Part shown: positions 21,201-31,204 of the stretch, piece by piece | Layout: the number at the start of each line of letters is the position of its first letter | Position numbering within the stretch: the stretch's first letter is position 1 | DNA from: Daphnia pulex | Taxonomy: Eukaryota; Arthropoda; Branchiopoda; Diplostraca; Daphniidae | Direction: 5' to 3' | Length of the DNA stretch: 64,000 nucleotides | NCBI RefSeq assembly: GCF_021134715.1 | Contig: NC_060021.1 | Coordinates: 1,178,001 to 1,242,000 of the forward strand | Program-made: the position numbers and the translations under genes | The notes under the pieces: model-generated | Database searches by the model: none | What the model was told of the DNA's origin: nothing | Seen by the model: only the letters and a program-made list of their open reading frames with translations

Positions 21201-23967
21201 ATGCTCTTTTGTTCCATGTTCCGAAATTGCATTAAGCAGCTCTTGATTTTTTGCTTTTTCTCTACGAAGAGCATTTTCCATATCAGCAAGAGTGTTAGTT
21301 ACATTAGTTACATTCTGTACCAAAACTTCATGATTTTCTTTGCAATCGGAAAAGTTACTCAGTAATGTTTCGAAATTGTTGTCGATGTCCTCCAAGTTTT
21401 TCTTTTGCTGTTCAAGTAATTTTTCTTTTAATGATATTTCAAGAACTTTCTTGTCGAGGTCTAAAGTTTTTTGTTCCAAGTTTTTCTTTTGCTGTCCAAG
21501 TAATTTTTCTTTTAATGATATTTCAAGAACTTTCTTGTCGAGGTCTAAAGTTTTTTGTTCCAAGTTTTTCTTTTGCTGTCCAAGTAATTTTTCTTTTAAT
21601 GATATTTCAAGAACTTTCTTGTCGAGGTCTAAAGTTTTTTGTTCCAAGTTTTTCTTTTGCTGTCCAAGTAATTTTTCTTTTAATGATATTTCAAGAACTT
21701 TCTTGTCGAGGTCTAAAGTTTTTTGTTCCAAGTTTTTCTTTTGCTGTCCAAGTAATTTTTCTTTTAATGATATTTCAAGAACTTTCTTGTCGAGGTCTAA
21801 AGTTTTTTGTTCCAAGTTTTTCTTTTGCTGTTGAAGTTCATGCTCTTTTGTTTCATGTTCCGAAATTGCATTAAGCAGCTCTTGATTTTTTGCTTTTTCT
21901 CTACGAAGAGCATTTTCCATATCAGCAAGAGTGTTAGTTACATTAGTTACATTCTGTACCAAAACTTCATGATTTTCTTTGCAATCGGAAAAGTTACTCA
22001 GTAATGTTTCGAAATTGTTGTCGATGTCCTCCAAGTTTTTCTTTTGCTGTTCAAGTAATTTTTCTTTTAATGATATTTCAAGAACTTTCTTGTCGAGGTC
22101 TAAAGTTTTTTGTTCCAAGTTTTTCTTTTCCTGTCCAAGTAATTTTTCTTTTAATGATATTTCAAGAACTTTCTTGTCGAGGTCTAAAGTTTTTTGTTCC
22201 AAGTTTTTCTTTTGTTGTCCAAGTAATTTTTCTTTTAATGATATTTCAAGAACTTTCTTGTCGAGGTCTAAAGTTTTTTGTTCCAAGTTTTTCTTTTGCT
22301 GTCCAAGTAATTTTTCTTTTAATGATATTTCAAGAACTTTCTTGTCGAGGTCTAAAGTTTTTTGTTCCAAGTTTTTCTTTTGCTGTTGAAGTTCATGCTC
22401 TTTTGTTTCATGTTCCGAAATTGCATTAAGCAGCTCTTGATTTTTAGCTTTTTCTCTACGAAGAGCATTTTCCATATCAGCAAGAGTGTTAGTTACATTA
22501 GTTACATTCTGTACCAAAACTTCATGATTTTCTTTGCAATCGGAAAAGTTACTCAGTAATGTTTCGAAATTGTTGTCGATGTCCTCCAAGTTTTTCTTTT
22601 GCTGTTCAAGTAATTTTTCTTTTAATGATATTTCAAGAACTTTCTTGTCGAGGTCTAAAGTTTTTTGTTCCAAGTTTTTCTTTTGCTGTCCAAGTAATTT
22701 TTCTTTTAATGATATTTCAAGAACTTTCTTGTCGAGGTCTAAAGTTTTTTGTTCCAAGTTTTTCTTTTGCTGTCCAAGTAATTTTTCTTTTAATGATATT
22801 TCAAGAACTTTCTTGTCGAGGTCTAAAGTTTTTTGTTCCAAGTTTTTCTTTTGCTGTTGAAGTTCATGCTCTTTTGTTTCATGTTCCGAAATTACATTAA
22901 GCAGCTCTTGATTTTTTGCTTTTTCTCTACGAAGAGCATTTTCCATATCAGCAAGAGTGTTTTTGGCCGGGATCTGCTGTTTTAAGGCATCGATACTTCT
23001 AACAAGTTGATCGATTCGTTTTTTCTCATTATTACATCCGAACCATGCATCGATAGTTGCAACAATTTTTTCGATTGGTTTTTTCTTCTCATGAAACTCG
23101 GGCCAAACAACGCTGCTGGCCGATGGCAGTTGAACGAATACAGCAGTTAGGCATAATAACCAGACGAAAATGAATTTGCTAAGCATCATTTGTTTTCTAT
23201 TGATAAATCTTTCTGAAATTATATTTAAAAAACAAAATTATACATTAAAGTGGGATTCTCTTTCGTATCACAGACGATTGTTTGGCAATTTATTGGGTGG
23301 TGAAGCATAAATCCGCATAAATCAGTGAAGAAAATGTGGAAACGAGCTAAGTATAAACAGTGACGTGTGCTGACTGTAAAACTTCGGCTATATCAATAAC
23401 ATTTTGTTTGGTTTTGAAAGGTTAAAACCTTCTATTTTGTTATAGTATGCCTATTATGCGATTTTAGTGAGTTTTAACCTTTAATTAAATATTAATCCGT
23501 TTTTGCGGTTACTAATATTTTCACAAGTTATGAAAACTACAATTATCAAAGGTTTTAACTTGTGATAAACGAAGATTTATTGCACATCATGCATTACTGG
23601 AAAATAATAGAAGTATTAAGTAAGATGCCATTCGAATTTAGTATCGAGTCATATTCGGACTAACCACACCAAGCCACCATACTAGTCCACTACTCCAACC
23701 GATTTTATATAAATTACGAAAATGTCAAATATAAATAACTATGGACTCATATAAAAGGCAACCATATTTCACTCATTTCTTATTTGATAAGAAATGAAGA
23801 ATAGATAAAACTAAATAAATTTGAAAACCAAAATGTTAAATTACTAAATTCCTCTCAATGGAAAACTATAAAATTGAACCCCTTTTTAACAGTGTTTTGT
23901 AAAACCAAAAAATCACAAACAGTATTTCATTAGCAATGAGATTCTTACCTTTCAAGACCGAAGCCAT
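18227..23967 (-). CDS. GT31 galactosyltransferase-like, longest coiled-coil stalk (gene 2)
   Basis: Exons 23967-23949, 23212-18511 and 18428-18227 join in phase to about 1640 residues. Order is MASVLK cytosolic tail, signal anchor, a stalk of roughly 1200 residues, GT31 domain, and last exon with HSAVDDFYRNKTQCV. The stalk has seven sequon-rich super-repeats and runs of three, four and five 28-residue units. Metal-site DDD reads VNGDVYVNV and the catalytic FEDVFLTG reads FEHIPSTFLTG, so both conserved acids are lost. RNDIRETWL and the Cys pattern are kept and the frame is fully open over 4.7 kb, which argues for purifying constraint. A non-catalytic binding role is plausible. It is the paralogue of gene 1 within the segmental duplication. 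Confidence 0.85.
19530..22960 (-). repeat. Coding minisatellite of gene 2 stalk
   Basis: The landmark TTAGTTACATTCTGTACC recurs near 19787, 20102, 20501, 20900, 21299, 21938 and 22493. Spacings are 315, 399, 399, 399, 639 and 555 bp. All are explained by adding or removing 84-bp units plus a 12-bp difference between two stalk segment types. Adjacent units are nearly identical, pointing to recent unequal exchange or conversion. Confidence 0.95.
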
Positions 23968-25660
23968 CAGAATACTGTTAACTAATAATAATGTGAGTTG
24001 TAGCCCAATTCGATTCGATTCGTGTACAGATTGCGTTATTGCACAGGTGTGGGGGTGGAGTCAAAAGATCAGGTGGTAAAGTTCTTTATCGACGTGTTGC
24101 TCTGTAATTGACTCAACAAATGTAATACCATTTCTACTGGGAAAAGTAATTGGATATGTGGATCATAGTACTGCGTTGCAAATTTGCAAGCGTGCGATGA
24201 TATCATGGTTTCCACAGAATATCCATGCGATCCTTAATTCCAGAAGTGGCAATTCCTCAAATAGAACAGCAGATCACCTTCCTAAATATAATCTTGGTTT
24301 CTTTTTCAGATCACGTCGTAATAACAACAGCATTTGGCATTTTACCTCTTCTGAATTGCGCATGAACAAAAATAAAAAAATTAACGTCACGTCTGTAAAA
24401 TTTTCTGTGAGCGTTCTATTTACGTCCGAGTTTACGTCTCGAATTTCTGGCGAAGAAATTTTTATGCGTTATATTTTTGAAAAATAATTTATAAGTCGAA
24501 TAAGCAACCAAGTCATAGTCAACAGATATTTAATAGCTTTTAAAATAATAATATAAAATCACCCCCCCCTCCCACCCGAAAATAAAATAAGATGCTGATC
24601 GTGGCTGATTGATATTTTGGCGGCGGTGGCGACGGCAGCCAAGTGGATCGCAGCTGATGAAAGAGCTATTACGACAACAACTTAAGAGTAGGGTGTGATG
24701 AGGTATACACGGAAGTGGGGTGGGGTGCTGGTTAATCTATGGCGTCGAAAGAAAAGAAGATAACCTCGGCGAACTTGATGGAGTCTGTGCCCTTCCGTTT
24801 TCAGATCGGCGGCGGCGGTGGAAACGGCCGGCGTCTCGGCACAAGAAGAGAGGGGAAGCGAGAGAAGAATGAAATGCCACCGCCACCGAAATGCGTTACG
24901 TTCCCCCCCCCCTCTGTATTGCTATACTCCTCGTCAAAACCCTATAGGGTTTTGCATCGGCGTCTGCCTTTGGGTTATGCATAGCAGCAGCTGCGTGGCA
25001 GCAGCCAGATTATTTATATTCTGCCTTTGTTCAACCCAAAAGAAAAAGTCTGAAAAGGTTGGCCCTACACACGCGCTCTGTGATTAGCGCGCAATAAATA
25101 ACGTGCGCGTCTTATACTCGCAGTTTTCTAAAAATCTTAAAGTTTTAAAAATAATTCTTTTTTTTATTTCCTATCATAAGCTGGCTTGCTCAGCTTATTT
25201 TTTTAATTTTGTAGCGCAGCGTTGAATTACGATAGGGCATCAGTTTGCAGCCGGTAGCAGAGTCATTGAACCGCCTTTGAAGTTTGAACCGTTTTTGTGA
25301 TACGTTTCCCCAGATAAGGTATATGGCAAAGGTGTGTTCAGTTTTTTACCTATGTTAAGAAAACGTTCAATCGCAATTTCTCTCCTCACTCCGTTAGCTA
25401 CAAGAATTATATACTACAAAGTAATAATCCCTTTGCGGTCCCGATTATTTATTGTGGGGTTTGCCGGTTTGGCTTATAATCATACAATGCAGTAGCAAGT
25501 AGGCTAGTGTGAAATTTAAAAAAAAAGGAATCGCGTAACATTTAAATCATTTAAATGGTTAAGGTGGAGGTGAATGAATGGAAAAATTTTTGAAAATGTA
25601 AGGAACAGAAAAGCTGACTGCGGTTAACTCATACACCTTGTAGGCAAGAGAAAAAAGATA
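23968..25660. other. 5' flank of gene 2 and conserved non-coding block
   Basis: Right of the start exon this repeats 5270-6999 of copy A almost throughout, with small indels (for example the poly-C tract near 24903 is shorter). The promoter-like part is 23968-24540. The conserved AATAAATAACGTGCGCG block lies at about 25090. No gene is supported; open frames here are shadows of GC-rich low-complexity sequence. Confidence 0.55.
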
Positions 25661-25732
25661 TGGAGATGCGGGGGATTGAACCCCGGGCTTTTCGCATGCA
25701 AAGCGAACACTCTACCACTGAGTTACATCCCC
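25661..25732 (-). tRNA. tRNA-Ala (UGC anticodon)
   Basis: The 72-nt minus-strand sequence folds into a full cloverleaf: acceptor GGGGATG/CATCTCC with discriminator A, D stem ACTC/GAGT, anticodon stem TTCGC/GCGAA with loop TTTGCAT, and T stem CGGGG/CCCCG with loop TTCAATC. The anticodon is UGC, decoding alanine GCN codons. Internal A and B boxes are intact. There is no intron. The matching copy at 7000-7071 is degenerate. Confidence 0.93.
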
Positions 25733-26041
25733 GAAATTTGTAGTTCTTTCTGTCCAGTGTAAATACTTTACAAAATTTGTTCCAGTACAAATATCAAATT
25801 TGTTTTCTTACTAATTTAAAAATTCTAATTTCTATCGATTTGTACAATGTAAACTTTGTGACTAGTTAATCGAAATGAGTTTGGAGTCCGTTGATTTCAG
25901 CGTAAATTCAGCTCTCATCTGACAGCTGCCTTTTATTTTCATCCGTTTTTAAAATCATGCACGCTTAATGCTTAATACATCAATGTCATACGCGGTGCAT
26001 TTATCTATGGTACATTTTTCCTCTTAAGCAAAGTTATAGGC

Positions 26042-26762
26042 TGTTGCGGCGAGAAAAGCGCCTTTCAATTTCTCCAATTTGGCAACGCCTAATTTTAAGT
26101 CAAGCGCGATTCTTTCCCCTTCCCTCCCGAGTCTTTGTGTTAATCCGTCTGCTAGCCTTCGTACGACGTTAAGACCACGCTGGTTTCACTGTCGAAAGAG
26201 CTAGTTACTGTCACGATTATTATACTTTTCTGTGTTTCTTGAAGCCATTTATTCAGCTTGTAAGTACATTATGTTTGTAATTATCAATTGCCCGACCCAT
26301 CTAACCTGTGAATATGTTTGATGTTTAGTTTCAGCTCGTTTTCTGTTCTGAGCTGTCAGTTCAAGCCTTATTCTGAGTGCTTTTGCTTGCCTAGCATTGG
26401 TAATTACTATTATTATGCTTATATTCTATTGTGTATGCTAATTGCTGTCTATTTTAGGCTTCATATCTATATTCCCTGTCTGTGTGCATATTGGTCTGGG
26501 TGACTCCTCACATTTTCTCGTGTCATCCCAGGTACAATACTTCCATGTTTCTTTTCCGTTCCCTAACTAACTCTTTTCTCTTTTGTTTAGACATCACACG
26601 TATGTCAGTTCACTGTATGTCAACACAGTTTGAGTCCTACACATATTTCATTTTGTGTCGTGCTTGACCCAGCATCAACTTGCGAATAAATTATAGGGGC
26701 TGCTTACAACAGACCCCAGAAGAAACTCTGAAGGCTCTCACTAAATCCATAGCGTCGAAACA
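26042..26762. mobile_element. Solo LTR inserted in duplication copy B
   Basis: Copy A (7360-7375) lacks this 721-bp segment. It starts TGTTGCGGCG, ends GTCGAAACA (TG...CA) and is flanked by direct repeats TAGGC at 26037-26041 and 26763-26767. An AATAAA lies at about 26686 near its right end. No coding region is present. The 5-bp target duplication and TG/CA ends identify a solo LTR of a gypsy or BEL-type element. Confidence 0.85.
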
Positions 26763-27032
26763 TAGGCGCATTTGTATAATCTTAACTCAAGCTGTCTTAT
26801 GGGGTCCAGGTCCTAAACGAGCCAGCGGCGCAAGCGGGCAAAAGTTACCGTATACCTGTTATGACGTCAGGTTCTGATGTGGGAGGAGTTCCCAACAAAC
26901 TTGTGACGTCATCATTAGTGTACAATTCAGGTCAGTGGACGTTTAAAGTCAATATTGGGAGAAGTAGTTGATGGAGGATGTATAGGATGATAAGGAATTA
27001 ATGTGTAACAATATATCGTGTGGATAGTACTA

Positions 27033-27570
27033 CAGTCGCGGCTGAAAGTTTCTATACGTGTAGCTCAAAAATACGCCCTTTTAGTTTGTAGGCTATTGGC
27101 GGATGGTGTTATCCTATGGTAGAGGTTGAGCTACCTAATTTGCTCGTTTCTTTATTTTTTACCGCCCTTCTTTACTTAACTCTTCCTCTTAACATCGATT
27201 ACTAATTTACCCGCGATATCCCAAAAGTTACTCATTCCTATTGCCTAATGCTAAAATGAAACTTATCGATGCAGAAATTGCCACAGTTACAAACTGATCA
27301 ATCCTCTGCCATTTTAACGTTTCATTTTAGAGCTATTGCTAGTTTATTGGGTATCGACTCAATTGTCTGATTATCGGCCATGGTTACCCATAGTTGAGAA
27401 AGCCGCGCCAACAAATCATTGTCGGAGGTGTAAGGGGGTTGGGGTTAAAACTTGAGAAAATCGAGCAAATAAGGTAGCTCAACCTCTACCATAGGCTAAC
27501 ACCATCCGCCAATACACAGAAAAAAGGCGTATTTTTGAGCTACACGTATAGAAACTTTCAGCCGCGACTG
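27033..27570. mobile_element. MITE with long TIRs, TA target (copy B only)
   Basis: Ends CAGTCGCGGCTGAAAGTTTC and its inverse continue into an imperfect inverted repeat of about 125 bp each side, including GTAGCTCAAAAATACGCC and GAGGTTGAGCTACC. TA flanks both ends (27031-27032 and 27571-27572). Copy A near 8203 has an empty site. A related, left-truncated member ends at 58752. It is mariner-type and non-autonomous. Confidence 0.85.
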
Positions 27571-27599
27571 TATTAAGTATTTTTTTTTTAAATTACACA

Positions 27600-28069
27600 C
27601 TAAAAATAATGAATTGCTAAAACAAGTGCAATTACTAATTTGTAACAAATTGAATTCCCCATGGCTGATGCTGAATTCGGAGTGATGACGCCCGTTTCTG
27701 TAGATATCCAATCAAGGTAGTTACGAATACGAGTGAACCCAGAAGGATGGCCATTTTCGCAACCCGTTGAAGAATAGAATGAGGCAACTCCAATCTGTAC
27801 GAAATTTCCGTCCGTTGTCATGTAACTCATAGGCCTTCCGTTGTCACTCTGGGGTAAATTTGCCGTTTAAGATTAAAATAATACAACACGAACTCTATAT
27901 TCGAATTAAGTTTTACGTACCGGACAGATCCCTTTACCTCCAGCGCCGCTACTGCATATGGTATTAGCAGTAATTATACTACCTCCATAAACTGCGGAGC
28001 ATTCCGCGTTACTGATTACAATGGAAGTTGTCTCCCTTAAAGTCGGACTTAAAGGCCCATTGATGTCGT
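27600..28069 (-). pseudogene. Truncated serine protease homologue (copy B)
   Basis: Exons 28069-27921 and 27848-27600 correspond to the last two exons of the fragment at 8243-8870. The active-site motif reads SDNGRP, so serine is again asparagine and one more motif glycine is lost. The exon carrying TGWGKTSG is missing because the duplication ends near 28075, where the phosphatase remnant begins. Reading frames remain open. Confidence 0.75.
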
Positions 28070-28083
28070 CTAAATAATTAACA

Positions 28084-28392
28084 ATCGGTTGAAATTGTTG
28101 TTTGTTTGTTTACTTTTTGACGCCAAAATACCCCAGCCCTTCAACGACAGAACTATTTATTTTTTTGCCTGTAGAGAAGGGCCGTGATGTCATCTCTGGC
28201 CCCTGGACCATAACACTTCAAAGTAGTAACATCCGTTCGTATTGCCATGAACGAATCCTTGGTCTCAGCAAAAACGCTTGCAAAAACGTAATTTTATTTT
28301 TACTACTTCCATTTTCTATGCATATTTAAATTTACCCATGCAGAGAGTTGAAGACTTTTTTTGTTTTGTTTTGTTTTAGGGAGAAGCCAAAC
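28084..28392 (+). repeat. Direct repeat (left copy) containing a PTP exon
   Basis: Matches 29352-29653 over about 300 bp, from AACAATCGGTTGAAATTGTTG through the intron to GGAGAAGCCAAACAG. Differences are small, for example GCTTGCAAAAAC present only on the left. The left copy lies before the V-domain piece, out of gene order, so it marks a rearrangement breakpoint at about 28393. Confidence 0.85.
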
Positions 28393-29351
28393 AGCCAATG
28401 CTCGATACGCAGACACGCGACGCTCCACCGCCGACATTCAGCAGCGTTGAGTTGCAACCGTGGCTGCTCTGATGGCTTCCGCCGAGGCCTATCCAGATCT
28501 GATTGCAAAGTGCCAAAATATCTCAAATTCTACAGGAAGATGGACACGATTGTCACGAAACTCTTGCAGCGTTTGCGATCCGTCTGTCGTGTCCAACAGG
28601 AAGAGCGTAAACAGCAGGAGGCTGCACGAGAACGCAATCGCCCCACTCCTGTGACCAACCCACAACCCGAAATTCCAGACTCTACTGATGTAACGAGTGG
28701 TCCGAAGTTGAAAGATTTTCTTCATTTAATGAAAAAAGATCGAGTTGGAATGGAACCAACTTTTATTCCAACCACCTCGTCAGCAGCTCCACCGGGTTCT
28801 GCTGGAGCTGATGCCGTCGCCCCGTTTAGTTACCCGTATCAACGTCCGACTCCTCTTGGTACCGAGCAGAGTGATCGCCATCCGCAATCGACGCCCTATG
28901 TGCTTGACGGCAATTCTTATTACTATCAAAAACAATACTTCACAAAGTGGATTCCCGCCTTCTGGACCAAATCTACCTAGACCAACGTATAGTAGTGGTT
29001 TCCAAACAACTGATAGGCCTATAGGTCTTCGTCGTTTTCAGCCACCCAACCGGGTGCTTCTAGCTTGGCTCAATCCAGCTACAATTATCTTTCGGCTTCT
29101 CCCCTTCATCAGCAACCCACCACTGCAGTCAATCCTCATCCGATTCCTACTAGCCAACCCCAACAACCGTCTTATCCATCAGCAGGAGGTCAGGCGTTAT
29201 CTGGGTCAGCAGGAGGAGGAAACAACCCGCCGTCTTTTGGTTCAACTCAACATATATGCAACCTCAGAATTATCCACCTACTTCCAACTATTATGGTCAA
29301 GTTCTTGGTGCGACATGTTATGACATCGCCTTGCCGATGCAGCAACAAGCG

Positions 29352-29653
29352 TTTAACAATCGGTTGAAATTGTTGTTTTTTTGTTTACTTTTGGACGCCA
29401 AAATACCCCAGCCCTTCAACGACAGAGCTATTTATTGGCCTGTAGAGAAGGGCCGTGATGTCATCTCTGGCCCCTGGACCATAACACTTCAAAGTAGTAA
29501 CATCCGTTCGTATTGCCATGAACGAATCCTTGGTCTCAGCAAAAACGTAATTTTATTTTTACTACTTCCATTTTCTATGCATTTTTAAATTTACCCATGC
29601 AGAGAGTTGACGACTTTTTTTGTTTTGTTTTGTTTTAGGGAGAAGCCAAACAG
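29352..29653 (+). repeat. Direct repeat (right copy) containing a PTP exon
   Basis: Pair of 28084-28392, lying in the expected gene order upstream of the exon with HLQFTAWP. The exon segment encodes WPVEKGRDVISGPWTITLQS. Confidence 0.85.
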
Positions 29654-30595
29654 CGTGTATAGTCATACACTTACAATTTACAGCCTGGCCTGGAAGTAGC
29701 TTTCCCGCTTCGTCTGCCCAGTTTCTTCAATTGACGAATGAAGTGCTTCACTGTTGGCAGCAGCAACGAAGCAAAACCCATCCGATCGTTGTCCATTGTC
29801 TGGCGGGCGCAGCTGGACGCACTGGTCTTTTTTGCCTCCTCTCTATGGCCCTCAATGACCTTACTTCAGGTAAGCTCATCCATCATACGATTTGTACAAG
29901 CTTAACATAAATTGCATGAAATAATGATGAATCCTTTTCTGATAGGCCATGGACTGTTGGACGTCGTACGGGTTGCGGCGAGCCTTTGCCAGCATCGACG
30001 CAACATGTTCGAAGACCGCGAACACTTGCTCTTTGCTTACCAAGCCTTACTTTATCACGCCCAGGATTTACTCATGAAAAGTAAAAGTTTTTCAATCAAT
30101 TCTAAAAGATTTTACATTAAAAAAATTTAAAAAAAAAGATAAAAAATAATAAAAATAATAATTTGTCTGAATATAGGAGGAATTCTATCGGGAACGATTG
30201 AAGGATCCCCTATAAAGAAACATCATCCATTACAAGATTTCATAAATTCACCGAATCCAACTACTTCGAGCAGTAAAAATGTTTAACCGTTGCCAACATT
30301 TTGCATTTGATTTATGACGCGTTCAATCTTTTTAGATGCGACACCTGTGTTGGAGGCAGCGGCGAATGTTTTGAAAGAAACGACAGCAACGAAAGAAGTG
30401 GCTCCCCGAGTAACAGAAGAACCAGCAGCGATATTGCAAACGACAGACACACCTACGCCAAAAAAGAGCCAGGTTCTAGGGGCGTTGGCGATCCTTGATC
30501 CGGCAAACTTCACGTTGGACGGCGGCCAAACAAATCGACACCGCGTTAAAAAAGAAAGTTTTAAAAAACGCCTCTCAGCTCGGTTCAATGTCTGA

Positions 30596-31204
30596 TCCTT
30601 CTAATCCACTCAGCCAACTCGATCCTTTGTGGTCACTGGCTAAATAAGTTTTTCTGAGTCGAATTGAAGGCCATTATTATCGATAGGCTACTACGCTGAT
30701 GGCAAAAGATAGTGAATTATATCTTGCCTCTTTCTTCTTCATTATTATTTAGTAATCTGATCAAATAGCCTCCCATGCCGACATATTAGTGTGTTAGCAA
30801 CGTCTGAAGATTTTAACCCGTGGAAGAATGACATATATTTTGCATTCCGCCAAGATTTTTGGAATTTTATGATTGATGTACCGAATGGCGAATACACGTT
30901 CATCATTAAGTGCCGCTAAAATTTGACTTTGAAGTGGTTTTGAGAAATGCACAGCAGTTATTTGCAAATTGAATGTGTTTTAGCAATGGCTTGCTTCACG
31001 TTGGCGGGGCAATGAGAAAAATGGTATAAGGCAGCTGCTGACTATTGCATAAAAAAGGGAGCTTTATCGTTGTTGGACTTGAGCAAGCGCATCTTGAGCC
31101 CGAGGAAATTTAGCTGTCTTATTGTCTTGTGTGTAGATGAGCTAGTCAAGGACGCCCGTATACAGCAGAAACGCCGAGCTTGTTTTTCCGTGCTGTTTAA
31201 AACA
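30596..31204. other. Intergenic
   Basis: I see no gene, repeat or structured element between the end of the phosphatase remnant and the leucine-rich-repeat gene. It would hold the promoter and 5' UTR of the latter. An upstream in-frame extension to 31070 exists, but the Met at 31205 fits better. Confidence 0.4.

Larger units (their letters stand above)
28084..30595 (+). pseudogene. HD-PTP (myopic/PTPN23)-like gene, decayed and rearranged
   Basis: Recognisable pieces in order: a displaced PTP exon (28100-28300), V-domain part of the BRO1-family protein (28395-28650, with KLLQRLRSVCRVQQEER), Pro/Gln/Ser-rich region (28650-29330), PTP exon (about 29420-29545), PTP exon with HLQFTAWP and HCLAGAAGRTG (29639-29869), and C-terminal exons 29946-30080, from 30177 and about 30336-30595 (LDPANFTLD, SARFNV). 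The N-terminal BRO1 domain and much of the PTP domain are absent. Frame changes occur near 28455, 28520, 28935, 29040 and 29250. Normal HD-PTP is an ESCRT-linked endosomal sorting protein with a weak or dead phosphatase domain. Here the signature loop has one extra residue between Cys and Arg. Confidence 0.75.

Noticed and set aside
19393-22900. Long plus-strand repetitive open frames
   Set aside because: Same antisense effect over gene 2; no start context or domain.
19530-22960. Possible CRISPR-like or satellite array
   Set aside because: Units are contiguous 84-bp coding repeats without spacers, in a eukaryotic gene.
26318-26877. Several short plus-strand open frames
   Set aside because: They lie inside or across the end of the solo LTR and show no domain.
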